From: Candidatus Borkfalkia ceftriaxoniphila
GTDB lineage: Bacteria > Bacillota > Clostridia > Christensenellales > Borkfalkiaceae
DNA length: 64,000 nt
Direction: 5' to 3'
NCBI RefSeq assembly: GCF_004134775.1
Contig: NZ_SDOZ01000002.1
Coordinates: forward strand, 491,740-555,739
Below the pieces are notes generated by a model that was given only the letters and a program-made list of their open reading frames with translations, ran no database searches and was not told the origin of the DNA. Shown here piece by piece: positions 34,130 to 42,306 of the stretch. How positions within the stretch are numbered: the stretch's first letter is position 1; each line of letters begins with the position of its first letter. A program made the translations under genes and the position numbers.

Positions 34130-34157
34130 TTGACAAATTTTTTTATTTTGATATAAT
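34130..34157 (+). promoter_or_regulatory. Promoter of the tRNA-Arg gene
   Basis: TTGACA (34130-34135) and TATAAT (34152-34157) are both perfect, with a 16-base spacer. The tRNA begins 22 bases further on. Confidence 0.85.
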
Positions 34158-34179
34158 TATATGGTATTCAAAATCTTAT

Positions 34180-34256
<77 letters not shown>

Positions 34257-34297
34257 AAAAGAACGTAAGTCAAATATTCGACTTACGTTCTTTTTAT
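34257..34297. terminator. Terminator after tRNA-Arg
   Basis: An 11-bp stem (34261-34271 with 34280-34290), extended by A/T pairs, is followed by a T run on the plus strand; A runs on the other side let it also stop the minus-strand gene that ends at 34307. Confidence 0.92.
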
Positions 34298-34306
34298 TAT
34301 TGTTAT

Positions 34307-35143
34307 CTATCGGCATTTTATAGAGAGTTGCTCTATCATTTTCGCTGCACGATTTTTAATGATAGACATTGCCGTAATCAAATATTTTTCAACGTATTCT
34401 ATGTAATACAGTTTTTCAAAATCTGTCCATTCCTGTTTTTTCCTTAAACAATACACATACGGCGAAAAAATATCTTGTGGCCTATCATCGGCAAAATAAT
34501 CTTCTAACCAACATAACTCACTAAGATACTTTAACCCGCCGTTTGTTTGCAGCCAAGAAAAGAAAAATTCGTTTCGGTCGATTAACGCAATCAAATGTTT
34601 ATCGCCATTGGTAGAAGTCAAGCAGGTACCTAAGCGGCTCAAAAATAAATCAAAATAATCCTTATAAGCTATTCCTCGATAAGTATTCAGCGTATAAGCC
34701 CGCTTTTTATCCGTTTCAGCAATATTGGGCAAAAGAATAAAGTTTCCTATTGAGTGATAGGCGGCATGAAATTTATTTGCCAATACACGTAAACTTTCAG
34801 AAGCATTGCTTCTTTCTATTCCAACACAGGAGTGTTGCTCTGGAAAATAAGAACCAAAAACCGTATTAAATGTATTTAACGTATCACCTCGATACTTTTG
34901 TCCTGTACCAATGTCGGACACAGTCAAATCAGGAAATATCTCACCCCATAGTATAAAACATATTGCTCGTGTTAAGTTTGTATCATCACAATCAAAACCG
35001 CGACTATTACAACCAAATCGTTTGTCTTGGCGTAGAGAAGCAAAGTCAAAGTCATAAAAGGCATAAATATTGCCTTTTAGATATTCGTCTATAAAATCAT
35101 TGATAAAATTTTTACAAAGAATAACGCCATCCGATTGTTTCAT
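34307..35143 (-). CDS. Hypothetical protein of the AT-rich island
   Basis: The protein is 278 aa and I recognise no named family. It is mostly helical, with a central 'YRGDTLNTFNTVFGSYFPEQ', 'FHAAYHSIGNFILLPNI' and 'YTLNTYRGIAYKDYFDLFL'. Small-protein families with an 'H-x-I-G-N-F-x-x-L-P' motif are scattered in Clostridia, often near mobile genes (memory, unverified). No signal peptide or membrane helix is present. It is strongly AT-rich compared with its distant neighbours, lies between a tRNA gene and a GIY-YIG gene, and uses the tRNA terminator. Horizontal acquisition is likely. Confidence 0.7.
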   Translation of the reverse strand: MKQSDGVILCKNFINDFIDEYLKGNIYAFYDFDFASLRQDKRFGCNSRGFDCDDTNLTRAICFILWGEIFPDLTVSDIGTGQKYRGDTLNTFNTVFGSYFPEQHSCVGIERSNASESLRVLANKFHAAYHSIGNFILLPNIAETDKKRAYTLNTYRGIAYKDYFDLFLSRLGTCLTSTNGDKHLIALIDRNEFFFSWLQTNGGLKYLSELCWLEDYFADDRPQDIFSPYVYCLRKKQEWTDFEKLYYIEYVEKYLITAMSIIKNRAAKMIEQLSIKCR

Positions 35144-35201
35144 ATCGCCTCACAAATATCGCCAATTCACGTCCTGTTTGTTTAATAAATATCATTTGCT
35201 A

Positions 35202-35873
35202 TTATTCCTCGTCTTCTATTATATATTTGGTATATGCCAAAATAATATCATTAAATAATGCAATTTTTTCTTCAATACTTATGGCTTCATTTTTGAAATA
35301 TTCAATAATTCTTGTATTTAATTCAAAGTCAGGATCTGTTGCGCTTACTCCAAAATATCCAAAATCGACACCATAATATTGAGCAAACAATTGTAAATCT
35401 GGCATACTCGGAACCCTGCGTCCAACTTCATAATTTGATATTGTTGCTCGCACTAATCCTAAGTCTTCCGCAACCTTTTCTTGTGTATAATGCTTATTTT
35501 TACGCAATAACTTTAATTTTTCACCGATACTTCCGCGAGGTCTATTTCCACCATAGCAAATTCCTCCGCCCCTATGGTTATAGCCTTTCTCTTGATTTTG
35601 AGTATCATATGTTTTAACAAAAACTTTCTCTGCTTCTTTAGCTTCTTCTAATGTAAGATTTGTAGAAACTATTTCATGTTTGAAACCTTCTTCCCATCCA
35701 TATTTACGAATATCTGTATATAATTCAAAATTAGTTCTATATCCATCACCACCCTTCCAGCGCAATTGAGGATCTTTATCTGTGATACCTATATATCGTT
35801 TATTGTTTGCGATACAAGTCAATATATATAACGTATAAAGTGTTTCAGTTTTATTATTCGTGTCAGTTGCCAT
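35202..35873 (-). CDS. GIY-YIG endonuclease domain fused to XRE-type helix-turn-helix
   Basis: The protein is 223 aa. Two ATGs lie together; 35873 has GGAG seven bases upstream, against four for 35876, so 35873 is preferred. Residues 11-95 form a GIY-YIG fold: 'LYTLYILTCIANNKRYIGIT' (Y-I ... Y-I-G), then an Arg in 'PQLRWKGGDGY' and a Glu in 'TLEEAKEAEKVF', the usual catalytic positions. A Gly-rich link ('HRGGGICYGGN') leads to an XRE helix-turn-helix at about 130-185 ('RKNKHYTQEKVAEDLGLVRA', 'TISNYEVGRRVPSMPDLQLF'). The C-terminal 35 residues are acidic. It may be a homing-type nuclease that controls itself, or a regulator with a dead nuclease fold. AT-rich. Confidence 0.85.
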   Translation of the reverse strand: MATDTNNKTETLYTLYILTCIANNKRYIGITDKDPQLRWKGGDGYRTNFELYTDIRKYGWEEGFKHEIVSTNLTLEEAKEAEKVFVKTYDTQNQEKGYNHRGGGICYGGNRPRGSIGEKLKLLRKNKHYTQEKVAEDLGLVRATISNYEVGRRVPSMPDLQLFAQYYGVDFGYFGVSATDPDFELNTRIIEYFKNEAISIEEKIALFNDIILAYTKYIIEDEE

Positions 35874-35991
35874 CATTTTTCTCCGAGTATGTTTTTTTGT
35901 TATTATACTACAATACGATAATTTTTCCAAATATTTCAGAGGGAAAACAACCTTTTGGCACCGTGGCGTGTGCTTGGCATAGACAAGTATT

Positions 35992-36002
35992 TGCGCCAAA
36001 AA
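35992..36002 (+). repeat. Short direct repeat of the tRNA-Arg 3' end, copy 2
   Basis: TGCGCCAAAAA is identical to 34250-34260. It is followed, as after the tRNA, by a hairpin: AATCCGAAC (36008-36016) with GTTCGGATT (36040-36048). The bases before it do not form a tRNA. Confidence 0.35.
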
Positions 36003-36136
36003 AGTATAATCCGAACTTTTTACTCATCAAAAGTGATTGGTTCGGATTTACTTATTATTTAGAGAATTTGCGCAAATATAAAGGACATTCTATTTTAATC
36101 AATGCAAATATCAACCTGTTTTCAGTTGTCTTGTAG

Positions 36137-36313
36137 AAATATCTGGATTTTATATCTCCATTGAAGTATCCCTGTGCAGGCGGTTGTGATGATTATACGA
36201 TTAAAGTTACGATCAAAAAAGGAGAAAGCAATTTAGTAAACAAAGACGGCGGCGATAAAACGTTGACCGTGAATTGCAACAACGGTAACGTTGACATCGA
36301 TTTTATGAAGTAA
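36137..36313 (+). pseudogene. Gene remnant, C-terminal 58 codons
   Basis: An open frame follows a stop at 36134-36136 and ends TAA at 36311-36313. It reads, near its start, 'YPCAGGCDDYTIKVTIKKGE' and ends 'NCNNGNVDIDFMK', which looks like the beta-rich C-terminal end of a secreted protein. There is no ATG with a ribosome binding site; the only inner start candidate is a TTG near 36161. The base composition is richer in GC than the bases before it, so the break between island and core may lie near 36130. The rest of the 500-base gap 35874-36375 holds the repeat and hairpin above and no other gene. Confidence 0.4.
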
Positions 36314-36335
36314 AGCAACAGGGCTTGCGGTGCGC

Positions 36336-36372
36336 AAAAAGCGGTCAAAATCAATCGATTTTGACCGCTTTT
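36336..36372. terminator. Bidirectional terminator after the DUF2357-like gene and the remnant
   Basis: A 16-bp perfect stem (about 36337-36352 with 36357-36372) with a four-base loop has A and T runs at its foot, so it stops transcription from both sides. Confidence 0.92.
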
Positions 36373-36375
36373 ACT

Positions 36376-37707
36376 TTAAATATCTTTTTTGCCGAGCACG
36401 CTGAAACGGTTGAGCCATACGAGATTTTTTTCAATGAACGAATATACGGCGCCGCAGTCCTCGCACTGATAAAAATATTTTTTATTTTCGACCATGGGAC
36501 TCCCGCAGACAAGGCACATCCTGTCGTAGATCCCGGGTTCCGTTTCAAAAGTGAATACCGTACAGCGCACGATGGATTCAAGGTCTTTGAGGGAATTTTT
36601 ATTGCCAGGCACCACGCAGGCGGCGCAATCGCTGTAATCGGTGCGATACAGACTGACGGTAAAGTGTTCCTCCTCAGAGGGCGGCTGAGAAACGTCGGTA
36701 TGAAAATTTATCGCCGTAGTCTGCTGCGTTCTGGTCTTTTTACATTGCACGACGATCTCCGCCTTTTTTACGGAAGCGGAAACGATCACTTTGAAAAGAT
36801 CGTTTTCCAACTCGTAACCTTGCAGCGAAAAATCCTCGTCTATGCGTCCGATACCGACGTCATTTACGATCTGAAAACCGAAACGTACATAAATGCCGAT
36901 CATTGCGAGCGATATGAACGCCGCATAGACCGATTTGATCTGATCTTCGGAAAGCAGACTGCCCGCGCCGCATTCGTCCAAAAAACGCCAAAGACAAAAA
37001 CAGGCGTTGTAATTTTTATTATGCACGAAAAGATTCGTCGCCTCGGGCTGTCCCGCAAACGCGGGACAGCCCGACATGATCTTATAAAAAGCGCTGCTGC
37101 GCAGTTGGGAAAATTTCGCACGAAGATAGTAAAGTTTTTTGTAATCCTCGAAAGAACGGCCGTCGCTCGTTGTAAAAAGGTCTTTATCCATCAGTTTCAC
37201 GAGGTCGATCTTACTCAACGCGGCGCTTTGGAAATACGACTGATAGAGATTTTTCACCCCGCTTTTCGCACGTTCCATCGGCGCGTCGAGAAAACGCACC
37301 ACGCGGTCGATCAGCGATTTTACCATTCTGTTTTCATAAATGTCGTATTCGTCCTCGTTGGTCTTGGCGTAAACGAATTCGGGGCGGAGCCTGCCGTCCT
37401 TTTTTTTCCATAGTTTAGGATCCTTCACCGTAGAGCGTATCCCGTGCGGAGTGAGCCCCGCCGCCAACTCGGTGCGGACCTGTTTATATTCGCTTTTCAG
37501 CACCACATAGGGGGAGGAAACGATCTCGCAGATATTCGGCAGACATTTCCCCACCCTGTCGGCGAGCATATCCGCGTCGACGTCGTCCGCATCGGGCATA
37601 TAAAAGGCAAAACGCCCCTCTTTTTCCAGCCGCAAAAGTTCGCTCACCGTCCTCTTGCCGCCGTTTTCGAATTGTTTATTGAACTTTTCAAGCGCAACGA
37701 AAGACAT
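36376..37707 (-). CDS. DUF2357-like (McrC-related?) protein with C-terminal zinc ribbon
   Basis: The protein is 443 aa. Residues 50-140 resemble DUF2357/McrC-type partners of AAA+ restriction ATPases, with 'RLRPEFVYAKTNEDEYDIYE' leading into an E-N-R-M-V-K-S-L motif at 125-132. The middle (about 150-300) is helical. The C-terminus has a zinc ribbon with Cys398, Cys401, Cys415 and Cys418. I could not see a complete PD-(D/E)XK nuclease triad; 'AEIVVQCKKT' (around residue 325) is the nearest thing. The start overlaps the upstream AAA+ gene's stop by one base, so the two are made together. It may act as the effector or adaptor of the ATPase; this is inference. Confidence 0.7.
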   Translation of the reverse strand: MSFVALEKFNKQFENGGKRTVSELLRLEKEGRFAFYMPDADDVDADMLADRVGKCLPNICEIVSSPYVVLKSEYKQVRTELAAGLTPHGIRSTVKDPKLWKKKDGRLRPEFVYAKTNEDEYDIYENRMVKSLIDRVVRFLDAPMERAKSGVKNLYQSYFQSAALSKIDLVKLMDKDLFTTSDGRSFEDYKKLYYLRAKFSQLRSSAFYKIMSGCPAFAGQPEATNLFVHNKNYNACFCLWRFLDECGAGSLLSEDQIKSVYAAFISLAMIGIYVRFGFQIVNDVGIGRIDEDFSLQGYELENDLFKVIVSASVKKAEIVVQCKKTRTQQTTAINFHTDVSQPPSEEEHFTVSLYRTDYSDCAACVVPGNKNSLKDLESIVRCTVFTFETEPGIYDRMCLVCGSPMVENKKYFYQCEDCGAVYSFIEKNLVWLNRFSVLGKKDI

Positions 37708-39341
37708 CAGATCAATTTCCTTTTAAGACGTGCGATCGTTTCGAGCGTGGAAGAAAATTCCGTTTTGCCGTATTCGTCGAGCACGAGTTTTTCCAGTTTG
37801 ACGAGATTTGCCTTGATACCGTCGTCGAATTTGCCTTCGAGTTTTCTCAAAACTTTGCGCGAAAACATCAGATCGAGCGCCTTGGCCGACGTGCCTCCGC
37901 ACGCAACGTACACGGGTACGAACCGGACGATCTGGTTCAGTATACGGTTGCCGAAATTGATGTCGAAAGCATCCAGCACGAAATCGGTGAGGACGGAAAA
38001 CTTTTCATATTCCGCGCGCTTTAAATTATAGGCGGGGTCGGCGAACGCCTCCGCGAACAGCGCTTGCAATTTATCCGCGCCGAGGTGGATCTGCGGCACG
38101 CGGCGTTTTAAAACGTTCGCTTCCTTTCTCTGCGAAAAGTCGATGACGATCGCGCGGTCGTATACCTTATCGGTCACGGTAAAGGTGGAATCGTCCTTGT
38201 TCGCCGTACCCACGAACCACACGTTTTGCGGAATGGCGACCGAACAGCCGTCCACCAGTTTTTTGGGCAGCGCGCCGCCCGTGGAAACAGGCATAAGTTC
38301 TATCTTCCATTGACTTTCATCGAGTTCCAGCACGGACAGGAAATCCGCAAAATAATATTCTATGCGCGAAAGGTTCATCTCGTCGAGCACCATGAGATGG
38401 ATCTCGTCCGTTTGGTAATTCGCCTCGTACAGCGCGCGGAGAAAGGGCGTTTCTTTAAACTTTCCCACGAAGTCGTTATAATACCCGAACACGTCGCTGC
38501 GGTCTTTCCATGAGGCCTGCACGGACGTAAAGCAGACGTTGGCGCCGCAGTATTCCGCAAAATATTTGGGCAGCGAAGTCTTGCCCGTACCCGAAAGCCC
38601 TTCTAAAATCATAAAGCGCGAACACGCCAGTCCGCCGACAAAAGCGCGCAGCGTTTCCATGGTATAAAACATTCCCTTGCTTTCGAGATAGGCGTTGAAA
38701 CCCGAACAGAGTTCGTGCAGTTTCACCTCCGCCGAGGGCGCGGGAGCATACGGTTCGAGCAAAAATCTTTTGTCGATGGAGACGAGGTCGGGGAACACCG
38801 CCGTTTCGGGGTCGAGTTTTCCGGCTTCCCTTTTATCCTCTTTGCTCGCCTGTTTTTTAGGGTTTTCCGCCTTTTCCTTTTTGACGATCTTCACCGTCGT
38901 CGTCTGCACGACGTGCTTTTTCGTAGCCGTGATATAGGCGTAATCAAAGAGGTAACAAAGCCCCGTGCCGCCGAGCAGAACGAGCAGCGACAGAAGGACG
39001 TTTTTCCCCTCTATCGTGAAAAAGGGTACCCCGCGGAGCGACGCGTACAGTACGATCAGCAACGCCAAACCCGCCGCCGCGGGTATAAACGTGAAAAGCC
39101 AGTCTTTTTTCCGCATATCGGTATTTTCGCCGATTTCGTCCGAACGGAAATTCAGGACGAGGACGGCCGCCGCCCATTGCACCGCAGTCAGCACGGCGAG
39201 AAGCAGTATGAGATACCAGGTAGCGCGCTGCACTTCGAGCACCTCGAAAACGCTCAGTAAAAAGAGCACAAAACATGAAATAGCGATGAATATCATCGAT
39301 TTAAGACCCTGTTCACAGGTCGTTTTGGAGATTTTTTTCAT
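37707..39341 (-). CDS. Membrane-anchored McrB-like AAA+ ATPase
   Basis: The protein is 544 aa. ATG 39341 is chosen for AAGGAGG seven bases upstream. Four membrane helices lie at about residues 15-33, 39-63, 81-99 and 114-136. A Lys-rich linker (145-175) precedes an AAA+ domain: Walker A 'ILEGLSGTGKTSLPKYFAEY' (about 248-256), Walker B with Asp320/Glu321 in 'LMVLDEMNLSRIEYYFADFL', and a sensor region 'NVWFVGTANKDDSTFTVTDK'. The 'M-N-L-x-R-x-E-Y-Y-F' string is typical of McrB/MoxR-like ATPases. McrB itself is soluble, so the membrane anchor is unusual. It lies 45 bases after pilB, with no terminator between, so it may be read from the pilus operon. Confidence 0.85.
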   Translation of the reverse strand: MKKISKTTCEQGLKSMIFIAISCFVLFLLSVFEVLEVQRATWYLILLLAVLTAVQWAAAVLVLNFRSDEIGENTDMRKKDWLFTFIPAAAGLALLIVLYASLRGVPFFTIEGKNVLLSLLVLLGGTGLCYLFDYAYITATKKHVVQTTTVKIVKKEKAENPKKQASKEDKREAGKLDPETAVFPDLVSIDKRFLLEPYAPAPSAEVKLHELCSGFNAYLESKGMFYTMETLRAFVGGLACSRFMILEGLSGTGKTSLPKYFAEYCGANVCFTSVQASWKDRSDVFGYYNDFVGKFKETPFLRALYEANYQTDEIHLMVLDEMNLSRIEYYFADFLSVLELDESQWKIELMPVSTGGALPKKLVDGCSVAIPQNVWFVGTANKDDSTFTVTDKVYDRAIVIDFSQRKEANVLKRRVPQIHLGADKLQALFAEAFADPAYNLKRAEYEKFSVLTDFVLDAFDINFGNRILNQIVRFVPVYVACGGTSAKALDLMFSRKVLRKLEGKFDDGIKANLVKLEKLVLDEYGKTEFSSTLETIARLKRKLI

Positions 39342-39386
39342 AATCGATCCTCCTTGCTGCATTTATTTATTCGGCGATATTTGCGA

Positions 39387-41078
39387 TCAATCGTCGTATA
39401 ATCCCATAAGTTCGGCGATATCCGTAACGCCTTTGAGTACGAGTTTTTTACAACTGTCCCAAAGCCCGACCATGCCCTCTTCTTCGGAGATCTTCCTCAG
39501 TTGTTCGAGCGGCTTGCCCGCAGTCACGGCAGATCTGAGCCGTTCGCTCATATACATGATCTCGTGCACGGCGACGCGCCCTTTATAGCCCGTGCCCGCG
39601 CAGAACTGGCATCCCTGCGGGCGGAAGACGGAAACGGGCTCCTCTATCCCTAAAATCTTCATTTCGGTCTCGTTGGTCTTGCCTCGCTTTTTGCAGGCGG
39701 GGCAAAGCCTTTTCACAAGCCGCTGCGCGATGACGCCCACCAGCGCGTCCGCCACGAGGTAATCGGTCACTTTCATATCTTCCAGGCGGATGATGGCGCC
39801 GGGCGCGTCGTTGGTGTGCAACGTGGAAAAGACCAGATGCCCCGTGATCGCGGCGCGGACGGCGATCTCCGCCGTGTCCTCGTCGCGGATCTCCCCGACC
39901 ATGATGATATCGGGATCCTGTCGGAGAATACTGCGCAGCGTGGAGGCGAAAGTTAAATTCGCCTTGGCGTTGACCTGCACCTGGTTCACCCCGTGCATGG
40001 TATATTCCACGGGATCTTCTATGGTGATGACGTTGACCGTCGGTTTATTTATCTCTTTTAAAAACGAATACAGCGTCGTCGATTTTCCGCATCCCGTCGG
40101 CCCCGTCAGCAGGACGATGCCGTAGGAATGCGCCAGAATTTTATCGATGACGACGTTTTCCTCGTTCGTGAATCCGAGTTCGGTGCGCGTGAAGTTGAAC
40201 GACGTTTTGTCGAGAATACGGATAACGAACTTTTCGCCGTAGACGGTGGGCAGCGTGGATACGCGGAAGTCGTATTCCGTGCCGTTGATACTCATGCCGA
40301 TACGGCCGTCCTGCGGGATACGCCTCTCCGCGATATTGATGCCCGACATGATCTTGAGCCGCGCGCAGATGGCCGAATACGATTCTATCGGGAACTCCAC
40401 GCGGAGTTGCAGATCGCCGTCGATACGGTAGCGCACTTTGACCGTGCGCTCGAAAGGCTCTATATGGATATCCGACGCCTTGAAGGGAATGGCTTCCCGT
40501 ATGATCGAATCGACCAACCGCACGGACGGATTGTTGATGACGTCGTCCACGCTGTCCACTACGGTTATACCGCCGGTCATCACGCGGTCGATCACGTCGC
40601 GGTCGCCCGCGTCCTGCAAATCTCCCAGCGCTTTCGTGGTGGAGATGACCGCCACGATAGAGTCGATATAGATATCTATCTGCGTGGGCGGCACGAGGAT
40701 AAAATCCATGTCACAGGTGAACTCCACCGCGATGACAGATTGCGCGTGCGTGTCGAGCGGACGGCCGACCGCCAGGAGCAACACGCCGTTGCGGTTGAGC
40801 GACACGGGCAGAAATTTATGTTTTTTCATGAAAGAATACTCGAATTTTTCGATGAGCGATTTATCGATGTCGAGCATATCCACTTCCGTATAGGGCAGGC
40901 AGTAGAATTCCCCCAGTACGGGCAGCGCCTCTACCTCGGTGCAATAGGCCTTTGCCTGCATATAACTTTCGATCGGCACGCCTAAACGGGTGCATTCGTC
41001 GTAAATGGACTTGATCTGCTTGCGCTTGATGATCTTTTTGTAGGCGTAATACTGTAAAAGTTCATAATTGATGTCCAT
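39387..41078 (-). CDS. pilB: Type IV pilus assembly ATPase PilB (GspE family)
   Basis: The protein is 563 aa. The N-terminal N1/MshEN-like domain is followed by the core: 'ASDIHIEPFERTVKVRYRID', Walker A 'VLLTGPTGCGKSTTLYSFLK', the Asp box 'VITIEDPVEYTMHGVNQVQV', Walker B 'LRQDPDIIMVGEIRDEDTAE', the His box 'GHLVFSTLHTNDAPGAIIRL', and a four-Cys zinc site (C-P-A-C ... C-Q-F-C). It powers pilus extension from the cytosolic side. No PilT-type retraction ATPase is seen in the window. The start lies three bases after pilC. Confidence 0.96.
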   Translation of the reverse strand: MDINYELLQYYAYKKIIKRKQIKSIYDECTRLGVPIESYMQAKAYCTEVEALPVLGEFYCLPYTEVDMLDIDKSLIEKFEYSFMKKHKFLPVSLNRNGVLLLAVGRPLDTHAQSVIAVEFTCDMDFILVPPTQIDIYIDSIVAVISTTKALGDLQDAGDRDVIDRVMTGGITVVDSVDDVINNPSVRLVDSIIREAIPFKASDIHIEPFERTVKVRYRIDGDLQLRVEFPIESYSAICARLKIMSGINIAERRIPQDGRIGMSINGTEYDFRVSTLPTVYGEKFVIRILDKTSFNFTRTELGFTNEENVVIDKILAHSYGIVLLTGPTGCGKSTTLYSFLKEINKPTVNVITIEDPVEYTMHGVNQVQVNAKANLTFASTLRSILRQDPDIIMVGEIRDEDTAEIAVRAAITGHLVFSTLHTNDAPGAIIRLEDMKVTDYLVADALVGVIAQRLVKRLCPACKKRGKTNETEMKILGIEEPVSVFRPQGCQFCAGTGYKGRVAVHEIMYMSERLRSAVTAGKPLEQLRKISEEEGMVGLWDSCKKLVLKGVTDIAELMGLYDD

Positions 41079-41081
41079 AAA

Positions 41082-42293
41082 TCACACTCCGAAACCCTGC
41101 ATGACTTGTAGCAAAGGCGAATAGATGGCATAAAACAGCACGCCGACCGCGCCGCCTATGATGACGAGGATGATCGGCTGCAATACGGTCATGATGGAGG
41201 AAAGCGCCGTTTCCGCCTGGTTGTCAAAGAACGGACAGGAACGGATCAGCACCTCGGCAAGCGAGCCTGTGCGCTCGCCTACGGCGATCATCTGTATGAT
41301 AAGGGGCGGGAATAATTTGTAGGAATCGAGTGCCACCGTCAGGCTCATGCCCTGGCGCACGTCCTCTATCGCCGCTTTGAACCGCTTTTCGACGTATCTG
41401 TTCCCGAGAACGATCTGAACCGTTTCCATCGATTCCACAACGTCCATGCCTCCGTCGATGAGCAGACCGAACGCGCGCGCGAAACGCGCGGTGACGAGGT
41501 CGGTCGTGATCTTGCCGATGACGGGCGCTTTCAGTTTGAACGTATCGAAAACGTCTTTGCCTTTTTTCGTGCGCAGCAGCAAAAATATGGTCAGCACGGC
41601 GCCCAATACGATCAACACGATCTTTTTCCAGTTCTCCTGAAACGCGACGCTCATATTATACAGCGCCATCGTGAGCGCGGGCATCTCTATATCCAGCGAG
41701 GAAAGCGCGTCCATAAAAGTCGGTATGATGAATGCGACCATGAGCACGATGATGCCGACCGCCATAAAAATGAGTATGATCGGATAGATCATGGCGCTTT
41801 TCGTCTTTTTTTTGATGCGGGCGTCCGTTTCGAAATAGTCCGCAAGCGTGACGAGTATTTTATCGAGCGCGCCCGATATTTCGCCCACATAGATCATGGA
41901 CCGCAGAAACTGCGGAAATATCTTTTTGTGTTTTTCGAGCGACTGCGACAAGAGCAAGCCGCTCTTTACGTCCTCGAATACGAATTCCAGCGTTTTTTTC
42001 AACAGCCCCGAATAGGACTGCGCCTTCAATATCCCCAGCGCATCCACGATGGGAATGCCCGTCGTCACCATAATGGCGAACTGACGGCAAAACGTGGCAA
42101 GTTCGTTCGCGCTGACCTTACCGCTCGCGGAAAAAAAGGTGCTTGCGGTCGTTTTTTTGATCGGGGACGCCTTGACGAGATACAGGCTCTGCTCCGCAAG
42201 ACGGCGGGCGAGTTGCTGTTCGTCCTCTGCGAGGAACACTCCCGTAAATTTTTTCTTATCCAGATTGATCGCCGTATATTTATACTTTTTCAA
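41082..42293 (-). CDS. pilC: Type IV pilus inner-membrane platform protein PilC (GspF family)
   Basis: The protein is 403 aa with two T2SSF domains (about 65-190 and 265-390) and three membrane helices near 165-190, 220-240 and 370-395. 'LATFCRQFAIMVTTGIPIVD' and 'ALGLL..MDVVESMETVQIV' are typical openings of the two domains, and 'MIAVGERTGSLAEVLIRSCP' is the conserved motif of the second. It couples PilB to pilin assembly in the membrane. Confidence 0.95.
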   Translation of the reverse strand: MKKYKYTAINLDKKKFTGVFLAEDEQQLARRLAEQSLYLVKASPIKKTTASTFFSASGKVSANELATFCRQFAIMVTTGIPIVDALGILKAQSYSGLLKKTLEFVFEDVKSGLLLSQSLEKHKKIFPQFLRSMIYVGEISGALDKILVTLADYFETDARIKKKTKSAMIYPIILIFMAVGIIVLMVAFIIPTFMDALSSLDIEMPALTMALYNMSVAFQENWKKIVLIVLGAVLTIFLLLRTKKGKDVFDTFKLKAPVIGKITTDLVTARFARAFGLLIDGGMDVVESMETVQIVLGNRYVEKRFKAAIEDVRQGMSLTVALDSYKLFPPLIIQMIAVGERTGSLAEVLIRSCPFFDNQAETALSSIMTVLQPIILVIIGGAVGVLFYAIYSPLLQVMQGFGV

Positions 42294-42306
42294 GAATGAC
42301 CTTCCT

